A DNA stretch of 64,000 nt, from assembly GCF_020921035.1 (NCBI RefSeq), contig NC_063150.1, positions 8,680,001 to 8,744,000 of the forward strand, read 5' to 3'. Origin of the DNA: Rhodamnia argentea (taxonomy: Eukaryota > Streptophyta > Magnoliopsida > Myrtales > Myrtaceae). Of this stretch, positions 51,430 to 60,442 are shown in pieces. A program made the translations under genes and the position numbers. Under the pieces are notes generated by a model, which saw nothing but the letters and a program-made list of their open reading frames with translations, did not search any database and was not told the origin of the DNA. Within the stretch, counting starts at the first letter, position 1, and the number at the start of each line of letters is the position of its first letter.

Positions 51430-52650
51430 TATTGGTGGCCCACTTTGTTGAGAATGCTCTCTCGAAGAATGCTCAACATTGCAGAATTTTATTGGCAATA
51501 GATCCACCATCATCAAGCTCAACATAATGAGCATCATCAAGCGGTCATCCTCAATGATCATCAACAACTCAACTTTAAACAATTGAATTTACTGAAATAT
51601 GATATTTGCATTACAAAAAGATACAACACCACACGAGTTCACAACTTTGATATGTGTGCACTACACAACACCCAATATAAAGCTCCATTGATCACAACCC
51701 GTTCTAAAGCTCCAAAAGACACCTACAAAGAGCAACTAATCATTGGTTTCTCAAGGTAGTGCATTACCAAAACACCTAATAAAATCTTCTTTCTTTTTGC
51801 CACAGCCGTCAAGGTATATGCAATGCAAGTGTTGATCAACAATTGGCCATTGAATCTGTGCTATAAGCGTCGCCGAGGCAAACATGTCCCGGCATTCCCT
51901 CGATGAACTTCATCACACCCGCTTGAGCCATTTCTCCATATGCAACCTCCACGGGACAAGTTGAACTTTGTTGTGACCACGATCAACTTCTCGCTTCATC
52001 CAGCTTCCGGCTTGTCTCCTATTTCGATGTAAACCCTCCTCAAACGAGTAGCAAACTGCATTATTGTGACATAGCATGCACATAACCATCAGCAGCAGCT
52101 TTCGGATACCATTTACCCGCAACAAAGTGCCAATTGGTACTGCCCACTAATATGGCCAGTTGTTGAAGCTAGCTGTGTAACCATTTTAATAGATTACTAG
52201 GGTTTTAAAGGTTCAATTGCAAGCTTTTGAGTCATCATAAGAAGATTGGATGACAAACATAAGAGGGAATTATAATTCAAAGCTATAAAAGAAAAAAGGC
52301 AAATCATTAGCAGAGTGATCTTTAGAAGAAAAAGAAGTAGATCATGAGCAAAATGTACCACCCTGCCAACAAGCACTGTGAATTGAGCGAGAGGTGGTTC
52401 TTCTTTAGAAATACTCGATAACTCATGGAACAAGCAGGCGTACATATAGCGATTCCTCTCCACCAATAAGTGTTTGCCCAAAAAAAAAAAAGATCCAAAG
52501 TAATGCATCCTCCTAGCATGTCGCACAACATCTCCACCATCGAATCGGCCGTGGTTGGCTTGGTGGTCAGAGCTTTCTTCCCGACCGTAGCATCGCCAGC
52601 AATGAGGATATCTTTTCCGAAGTCATTCGCCGGTGCTAGCAAATATTACT
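51430..52650 (-). pseudogene. decayed coding stretch of unknown family
   Basis: On the minus strand several short frames look once-coding. Near 52600 a frame reads FGKDILIAGDATVGKK and TTADSMVEMLCDML. Near 51850-52130 frames read HFVAGKWYPKAAADG, then EVAYGEMAQAGVMKFIEGM and HVCLGDAYSTDSM in shifting frames with stops between. The codon-like order suggests one ancient gene or a processed copy, but I recognise no family. Confidence 0.3.
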
Positions 52651-52756
52651 GGTGTTGATGCACTGAGACAAATAATCGTTGTGCTGGTGGTCGCATATCG
52701 CCAATGCCACCGCAACTCAACCGAATGCCGGAGGCAAAATGCCAGACACAATCGAA

Positions 52757-52925
52757 TCAATTTTTGAAGGAGGATTTAAAATGCGAATTCTAAAAACATA
52801 TCTTTCTGTGGCACCGGTACTAAATACTCTATCGTTTGGGGCTTTAGCAGGTCATTTGACAAAACTCAATCGTTTATTTCCGGATGCATTGACATTCCCT
52901 TTTTTCATTCCCTAGGAGGAGGAAT
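52757..52925 (+). pseudogene. psaJ: nuclear plastid DNA insertion (NUPT) carrying a psaJ-like sequence
   Basis: A 44-codon frame at 52781-52915 reads [19 protein letters not shown] and ends [12 protein letters not shown], clearly chloroplast PsaJ (photosystem I subunit IX) with several substitutions. The leader GAAGGAGGATTTAAA just before the ATG looks like the plastid 5' region of psaJ, including a ribosome-binding GGAGG. In a nuclear context it lacks a transit peptide and a promoter, so it is a dead insert. Changes such as WFGSLAG to SFGALAG and LIEINRF to TKLNRLF are relative to the form I remember. Confidence 0.85.
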
Positions 52926-53334
52926 TTCAAAATCCTCATATTTGGAGGTCATCGCCACCGCCATCCGGCCGCAAGCCTCCAGCGCCATCGTGGCCTCTTC
53001 ACATGTCACCGCCTGGTCGCACACCCCCAGCTCCCCGGCCATTGATGAACGTGGGTTAGAGAAGAGAACGCTAGAAACATGCCCTTGTTTTATCTGCGAT
53101 TTTTAATTTTAGAGTTTTTGGGTCTTTTTTTAATTCAATATTTTGCACAAGAATGACCTTGTTCAAACACCGAAAATAGTTCATGCTTGCTAGCCGGCGA
53201 CCTAAGGCCCTTCTTTGAAACAAGGTTCATTATGGGCCTTTTTTTGAGAAAATGAAGACACTTCGAGCCCTTTTTTTTGGAATTTTCCCTACTAATTCGT
53301 TGAAAAAGAAAATGCTTCAATCTCGGAGGCTTGA

Positions 53335-53765
53335 TATAAAAAAACAATCACAACTTTAGTATCTGTCTCAATTGTTCCCAAAACTTTTTTGTCACATAAA
53401 ACCCAAACTTTTACTTTTTTCACAATTCTACCGGCCTAATACTAAAAAAAAATCAATTTTAGTTTTTATCCAATTCTACCAGTCTAATACCCAAAAAAAT
53501 CTCAAACTTTAGCATTTGTCTCAATTATATCTAAACTTTGGGTATTAGGCAAAGCGAATTGGATAAAAGCTAAAGTTGATGGTTTTTTGGATATTAGGCC
53601 GGTAGAATTGGAACAAAAGTAAAAGATGAGGTTTTTTATGACACAAAAAAGAGTTTTGGATATAATTGGAACAGAGGCTAAAGTTGAGGATTTTTTTATG
53701 AGATAAAAAGAAGTTTTGGATATGATTAGGATAGAGGCCAAAGTTGAAGGTCCTTTTTGAGTATT
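53335..53765. repeat. foldback repeat with internal subrepeats
   Basis: The left half contains CAATTCTACCGGCCTAATAC and CCAATTCTACCAGTCTAATAC. The right half contains the complement as ATTAGGCCGGTAGAATTGG, with AACTTTAG versus CTAAAGTT pairs outside. The halves are inverted with several short direct subrepeats in each arm. No coding potential. Confidence 0.6.
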
Positions 53766-54560
53766 AGACCCAATCTCAAATCTACTCTAAATTTTTTAAT
53801 ATAAAAAAATCCTTAATTTTAGATTAAGTCCCAAATTTATCCCTAAGATCCAACCTCAAATCTGCCTGAACTTTTTTTTTTATCGAAAAAAAACTCAACT
53901 GTGCATACTAGATATACACTATCCAATCAAATAAAAAAAATTCATGGAATGACTTATGAATTGTTAATCAATCTCTGAAGTTTAATCTCAAATTTTCCCC
54001 GAACTTTATTTTATCTAAAAAAATTACAAACTTTCAATCTATTCTCAAATCAAACCCATGGTCCAATCCCAACTTAACGTAGCATTTTCAAGTCGATAAA
54101 AAATCCACATCATCAAAATAATTATGCGATAAGTACCGACAACGTGAACTTTTCATGTGGATAACGGATACACCCCAATAAAAATTGTTGAAATTCTCCT
54201 AAGATGGAACTATCATAGGATATGAAAATTAGAAGGAATAAAGATGATTTTTGGATGGATAATTAAAGGGGGATTATTTGATATTAGAGTAAACATTGAT
54301 GATTTTCTTCTTAGACAAAAAAAATTAGTTTAGGATAAATTTGGGAATGGACCTAGAGTTTGGGGATCTTTCCAAGATAAAAAAAAATTTTGAGACAGAT
54401 TTGATATTGAACTTAAAGTTTGGGACTTTTTCTTAGACCAAAAAAAAAAAAATAGAGGCTGATTTGGAGCTTGACTTGAAGTTTGGGATTTTTTTTTTTA
54501 GACAAAAAAAGTTATAGATAAATTTAGGACTAAACTTAAAGTTGGGGATTTTATAAAATA
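53766..54560. repeat. AT-rich repeat stretch, partly inverted
   Basis: The left part has repeated AACTTTTTTTTTATC and CTCAAATYTGCC motifs. The right part has repeated AAGTTTGGGRATTTTT with TAGACAAAAAAA and GATAAATTTGGGA. The right motifs are imperfect complements of the left ones, suggesting another old foldback. Ends could not be set. Confidence 0.45.
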
Positions 54561-55079
54561 GGGTTAATACCACGAAAAATCCTAAATCAATACGCATGTG
54601 ATAATTTTACCCTAAACTATTTTTTTTTATCACAAAAAACCCCAGATCAATACATCTGTGATAAATTTACTCCAAACTATTTTTTTATCACCAAAAATCT
54701 AAACTGATCTATTTGTGACAAATTTATCCTAAATTAATTTTTTTACCATGAAAAACCTCAAACCGATACACATGTGATAAATTTACCCACCGTTAAATTG
54801 GGCTAATACCACGAAAAATCCTAAACTAATACATACGTGACAAATAGAGGGTAAAAACCCCAAACCGATGTACCCATTAACCGCCAAGTGTCATCCAACA
54901 CATCAATTTGACAATTAACTCAATAAAAACTAACGTAGGATAAATTTGTCACGAGTGTATCAATTTGAGGGTAAATTTGTCACAAGTGTACTAGTTTAGG
55001 GTATTTTGCAGTCAAAAAATAATTTGAGATAAATTTATCATAAATGTACCAATTTAGAATTTTTCGTGATGTTAACCCT
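54561..55079. mobile_element. foldback element, GGGTTAATACCACG family, copy 1
   Basis: It starts GGGTTAATACCACGAAAAAT and ends ATTTTTCGTGATGTTAACCC. Each arm is built of about 45-bp subrepeats combining a CCTAAAT/CCAAACC block, CGATACA and TGTGACAAATTTACCC, inverted in the other arm. Copy 2 (55357-55875) has the same termini. No transposase or target duplication was seen for this copy. Confidence 0.7.
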
Positions 55080-55356
55080 GTAAGTTATTATGCCCTTAAA
55101 GCTCCTAGTTTTTCGTTTTATTTTTGCGTTCTTCCCCGTGTCACGGGCTTGAGGCGCCACTCCCTGGTGCGGACCACTGTGACGGGTTTGTGATTTGAGA
55201 TGGATACCCTTCAAAACTCCCGTTATGGGGTTCAGCTCTTCCCCTAAACGAGATAAATAAAGAAGACTTGAATTTCTTCTTTTTTTTTTTCAAAGAAATC
55301 GGAAATAATAACTTTTTCGATGAAATAGATTAAACACAATAAAGTAATTACTTAAA

Positions 55357-55875
55357 GGGTTAATACCACGGAAAACCCCAAATCGGTACAATTGTGACAA
55401 ATTTACCCCAAATTATTTTTTTGACCACATAAAATTCCAAACCGGTATACTTGTGACAAATTTACCCTAAACCGGTACACATGTGACAAATTTACCCTCT
55501 GTTAATTTTCGTTAAATTTAACTCACAAACCGTTGATTTGGTGACACGTGACGGTTGACAGTATACCAAGTATGGAGTTTTGACCATCCGCTTGTCACGC
55601 ATTTATCAATTTGAGATTTTTCGTGATATTAAATCAATTTAATCGGGGTAAATTTGTCACGTGTGTACCAGTTTAGGGTATTTCGTGGTCAAAAGAATTA
55701 GTTTATGGTAAATTTGTCACGTATATACCAGTTTAGGATTTTTGGTGGTCAAAAACATAGTTTGGGGTAAATTTGTCACGTGTGTACCGGTTTGGGGTTT
55801 TTCGTGGTCAAAAAAATAATTTAGGGTAAATTTGTCAGAGGTGTACCAGTTTAGAGTTTTTCATGGTATTAACCC
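55357..55875. mobile_element. foldback element, GGGTTAATACCACG family, copy 2, with 9-bp target-site duplication
   Basis: The direct repeat TTACTTAAA flanks it at 55348-55356 and 55876-55884. It starts GGGTTAATACCACGGAAAAC and ends with the inverted form (TCATGGTATTAACCC). The right arm holds four tandem subrepeats of GGGTAAATTTGTCACGTGTG followed by TACCAGTTTAGGG-type blocks; the left arm holds fewer, inverted. The 9-bp duplication suggests Mutator-type insertion. Confidence 0.88.
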
Positions 55876-56613
55876 TTACTTAAAAGTCATCAATTAAGTC
55901 TTTTTCCTTACTTATGCCCTTACCGAAAATCGTACCAAGCTAGTCGATAGCAACCAATTCAAGAGCTCCACGATAAGAGCGTGACAGAAGTTTTTCAGTA
56001 ATACATAAAATATAAAGTTAAGGAATTTAATTGTACTCAAAGTGAGTGAGTGCAAAAAAGTTTGCTCATGACATAACTCAACTTTAACTTTAGGGTCTCA
56101 TGCAAAAAAAACAGCATGATAGGAACGTTAACATGCTTTTATGCTTCTTCCGTTTCTTCTCTCCCATTGAACGATTGCTCTTTCTTATTTCCCTTTTTGT
56201 GCAGCGAACTCGGTAGTTTCCGAGCCAGCTTCCGCGCATTTCGATTGGTTCGCCTTTCCGAACAATCTTGAGAGTGCACTTCCCACCCCTTTCCGAACGA
56301 TTGCTCCACCTTTTCGATTGTTTTTGTTATTATTCCGGTGAACTATATTAATGCCCTCTACCTTATGCTTAAAGTGTGCAAAATTTGATTGTGCCTATCC
56401 TGGTTCTCTTATTGCTTTTTATGAAATGAGTTCGAACTGAGAGGACCTATACAAGAACGAACGGTCAAGTATAACCATCTGCAGTATTCACAGTATCCCC
56501 ATTCACCTCATCCCCGCCGACCTAGGTGCCGGCGGCTTCTCTCGCGGGAAGTCATCTGTGTGGGAGGAAGCTCAATCCCCTGGATGACTAGCCCGGATTT
56601 CCTATAACCGCCT

Positions 56614-56951
56614 TTCACCTCCATCAAGTTTGTTCCTCCCTAGCCTGAACATCTCTTGCCGCGGATGCATCAAGGGAAGTACGCGGATATCCCTCTGGTG
56701 CAGATTGATATTGCTGTCTCACCCTCCCGACAGGATCCAGATAAATATTGCGTCGTTCACCCCCGGAACCAGAAAAGATGGACACTTCCACTGCTTGATT
56801 CTCGAAGCCATACCTCCCATGCACACACTTTAAGATCAAGTAAGCTGCATAGTACGTGTTAGCCGACAGAAGTCGCATCTCCATCTTGGCGTGAACCTCA
56901 AGCCAGCATACTCTGAGGAGCTCTACCACCTCTGGGTATCTTTCAAATAGA
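56614..56951 (-). pseudogene. divergent PP2-B last-exon fragment
   Basis: The minus-strand frame reads RYPEVVELLRVCWLEVHAKM, then RLLSANTYYAAYLILK and YGFENQAVEVSI, then RRNIYLDP. This is the start of the PP2 domain in the order seen in F-box/PP2-B proteins, after an AAAG acceptor-like site. It is clearly more distant from the 60.4-kb gene than the 49.2-kb copy is. The YPKERRDGW region and the end are missing, replaced by unrelated codons, so it is a truncated relic. Confidence 0.7.
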
Positions 56952-57108
56952 AGAACAGATTTCAGTAACCCCACAATAGATGCCAAACATAGGAAGACAG
57001 ATGACCGTATCCATAGCAGAAAAGGAAAATGTAACAGCAGTCTGGAGATTGGAAAACTTTGCACAGGACATGGAAAGATCATTCTATGTGAAATATTTGT
57101 AAATCAAA

Positions 57109-57730
57109 GCTCCATTTGTTCCGTGAAAAACAATTTCCCGAAAAACTTTTTCCGGATTTTCCCGTGTTTGAGGACCGAAAATAAGCTAATCCCGAAAAAC
57201 ATTTTCCTTGTATAAAAAAAACTCTCTTAAAAGTGGGGAAAATGTTTCTCAAATCTGTCCTTACTCGTGTCTTTCACATCTTCTTTCTCTTTATTTATTT
57301 TTTACTTTCGTTTCATTTTTAAATTTTTTTCGAAATTCGTATATTTTTATTTTTTGGAATAAAAATTATTTTTAATTTTTAATTTATTTTCTGTAATTTT
57401 TTCTCTTTTTTTTCTTGTTTTGCCTGTCACTAGCCTTTGCCGTGGCCGGCGACCGCCTAAACAGAAATATAAGAAGAAAAAAAGAGAGAAAAAATTACAT
57501 AAAGCAATTAAAATTAAAATATTTAAAAATAATTAGAAGTAAATTTTAATTCGAAAAAACTAAAATATATTTAAAAATTATAATTTTTTAAGGAAAATCA
57601 ATTCCTAGCCAAATGATGGAAATAGTTTTCCAATTCATTTTTAAGTCTCAACCAAATACCGAATATGTGGTCATTTTCCTGAAAAATGACTTTTCAAAAT
57701 CATCACATTTTTTGTGAAACAAACAGAGTC
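57109..57730. mobile_element. foldback element with GC-rich core
   Basis: The left end GCTCCATTTGTTCCGTGAAAAA and the inverted right end GACTCTGTTTGTTTCACAAAAA match. Inner arms share GGAAAAT and TTTTCC blocks. The core (57420-57460) holds CTAGCCTTTGCCGTGGCCGGCGA. No target duplication longer than a few bases was recognised and no transposase is present. Confidence 0.65.
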
Positions 57731-58224
57731 TAAGATGACACTGTCTCTCTCTATGGAACGTGATAGTAGTGAGGACAATCATGGGGAGCGAATTATAAGT
57801 AGGTAAATCTGATTACTCCATGAGACATGATTACCAAAATGATTAAACAAGATTGTTGTACTTAAATTAAGTATTAAGGGTGTCAATGGTCTCCACTTCA
57901 ACAAAAAAAAAAAACGGAGAAAAACGAACTAGAGTAACTTCTTCCGCCATTGCTTAATTTTTGCAACGTCAGATTAAGTGTTTAGGATGTCAATGCTTCA
58001 TTAAGGTATAGAAATGTTAAATTGAGTACTTGTTTTGCCAAAATAACTCCCGCGACGAAATATCTTTCACTAAAAGCAGTTCTTCGGCTTTTAAATATGT
58101 GGAAAAGGGTTTTGTCGCGATTTCGGACAAGAATAATTCAAATAAATGTAGAAATCAGCAATTCAATTCCAGATGAGATTGCACAAATGCAAATCGAACC
58201 GGTATTTGACTCGACGGAAAGGTT

Positions 58225-58420
58225 TGGAAAGTAAGCCTATTATAAACAAACAAACGCAAACAAATTTCGATGGAGTTTGACTCAACAACGAAACTTGAGA
58301 ACGCTCGGTAGTACGTTGGAGTTTGACTCAACGACTTAACATCGGGGATAAAGATACGTGTCGGAGTTTGACTCAATGACGAGAATCTGAAAGTCAAGCT
58401 AAAGGAATTTGAAGTGCAAT
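58225..58420. repeat. short degenerate direct repeats
   Basis: GGAGTTTGACTCAACRAC occurs at about 58272, 58318 and 58364, with a weaker copy near 58205, at roughly 46-bp spacing. This looks like an old tandem array of about four units. Confidence 0.6.
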
Positions 58421-58575
58421 ATATGAAAGTAGAGATAAAGATAAATTTATTTGATTTGTGCAAGGGGCCTTTTAAGAGTACGATGTGGCTATTTATAGCC
58501 TACAAACGGTGGTTACAAATAGAGATTACAAAGTGAAGTTACCAATAGAAGTGACAAACGGTCATGGTCGACTAC

Positions 58576-59498
58576 GGGTACGTTTGGGAGTAGCTTTCCC
58601 AAGGGACTTTAGACCTCTAAAGTCCCTTGGGAAAAAGTTGAAGCGTTTGACAATTATTTTTTGAGCCACTTTGAGTAAAGGCAACCATTGTCAAAGCTGA
58701 AAGCCCAAAGCAGGTGGGGACCTGCCTTGGGCTTTCCACATTCTCGGCAAGCTGGTTTCAAGGTAAGTACTTTGTTTTTTTCTTCCTAAATTGCCCCCAC
58801 AGATAATTTTTTGTTCCACTTTTGCCCTGAAAAACTATTCATCTTCTTCCCAACGCCCAAACGTCTTCCTGTGCTCACTGGTTCTCATTCAAGGCGAGGT
58901 CACTGGTTGCCAAGGTTGAGATCGAGGGTCACGGTGGCCGTCAAGCCGCTGTCTTCGTCGGAGCTATTGCCTTTGTTTGATTTGGTGCGAGTCGAGAACG
59001 AGATCGAGCATTGAGCAACCCAGATCTGGTTCTTTGACCGCAGATCTGCAAACCTCGGCTTCGCCTCACTCCGCGTCGCGCATCGGCGGCGCCTCTCACC
59101 TGAGGTCGCGTAACTCCGGCATCTCATCCCTTAAGGTCGATCTTCTCCGACAGCCCTGACCTGGGGTCTTAATGTCGGCAATGGGCCTTGCCTAGGTTTC
59201 GCGAAACTTCATTGACCTTCATCGCCTGGGCTTCCCCGAGCTTCAACCGGAGTTGCAACAGGCTTTGTCACCTCGTTTGGCCGGCGGTTACCTGTGGCCG
59301 GCGGTCTCCTGTGGCGACGGTTGCCTCTGGCCGACAGATCTCCTTTGGCTGCCTTCGTGCCTCCTCTGCCATGTGCTTTGCAGAATATTCATGAAAATGG
59401 GTTATCCAAACACCATCAGCTTTCACCAAATGTACCTTCACTAAAAGATCCTTGGAAAAATGACTTTGCATTTTCCAAAAGTGCAACCAAACGCAGCC
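58576..59498. mobile_element. putative PIF/Harbinger-like TIR element inserted in receptor copy E
   Basis: The left end GGGTACGTTTGG and the inverted right end GGCTGCGTTTGG agree at 10 of 12 bases. The trinucleotide TAC flanks both sides (58573-58575, 59499-59501). The 923-bp interior is GC-rich on its right side (CTTCGCC..., GGCCGGCGG) and encodes no transposase. It begins with a long perfect hairpin at 58595-58634. Directly to its right the LysM-WAK fragment E begins, so the insertion probably interrupted that copy. Confidence 0.5.
58595..58634. other. perfect 19-bp inverted repeat with 2-base loop
   Basis: TTTCCCAAGGGACTTTAGA, the loop CC, then the exact complement TCTAAAGTCCCTTGGGAAA. 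It is near the left end of the TIR element and may be part of its subterminal structure. Confidence 0.9.
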
Positions 59499-59867
59499 TA
59501 CTTCCACTCCTCTCGGCCAGTGTAAGACGCCTGATGCAAGTAAATACTTCCACGACCGAGTTACCATTGACTTAACTTTTCAGCAGCGGATTTGATGTTG
59601 TTGATGGTTGCTATGTCCGAGGCATCTGAGCCAAGCAACACAGCGATGGCGAGTGGTGAGTTGTACGGTGAGGTAGATCGAAAGTTTGCGAAGGACTCTG
59701 CATCGAGTTTGAGGGACATTGCAGTGGTAATCTTTCAGTTTACATAATGTGGATGAGCAGTTAAACTGCTTATCGTCAACCTATGCATGTCGACAAAAGG
59801 ATGCATAATTGAACAGAGAAAAGAGTAATAGGATCCGTGCTAAGGTTGGGAGGGAGGACAGATCCAT
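59499..59867 (-). pseudogene. LysM-WAK receptor kinase, fragment E (N-terminal ectodomain only)
   Basis: From an ATG at 59865-59867 the minus strand gives a signal-peptide-like start (MDLSSLPT, then a hydrophobic LLLFSLFNY), then CRHA and a TAG stop where the other copies have CQQPYV. LysM1 codons follow, shifted in places, down to 59499 where the TIR element begins. LysM2, LysM3, the membrane segment and the kinase are absent. Confidence 0.8.
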
Positions 59868-60442
59868 GGTTTTGAAATAACTGAGATATGGCATGCGCAT
59901 CGTTGCAACTTTTGTATGCAAAGAACCTGCCACTATGTCTACGAAAACAGCGAAATTATTTTAGCCAGTCATTGGCTTTGACTCTGCTTTTCTAAGTCTT
60001 TCTTTTGTCCCGGATGAGACGCGCCGGCACACCACGCAAATTGCATTCTTATATTTTCAATGGAGTCATATATTCCCGTTGGTTCCGACAGAGGTGGTCG
60101 GAGTGGCAAGATGAGGAATCATTCTGCAGATGTTTTAACAGGAACCAATCTACAGTATTTGAGAGCGCGTCTGTGTGAGTTTGTGGAAGTCTACATCAAA
60201 GTTGCATAATTTCTGCAGAAGGCATTGGGCGTTCGCTAATCAGATCAAAACTCCATGACATATTGCTTTCCCCACCTATTAAAGTCAATACTAGATCACA
60301 CGCACGCTCTCGGATTTGATAGAAAGCCACGAAAAATGGACAAAAGAAGATCGAAAAGAACAGCAGGAAAACAGACAGAAAAAGCTCTTAATCAAGGGAC
60401 TCTACATACAAAAACTCACACCTGCCCTTCGTGAAGGCACTT

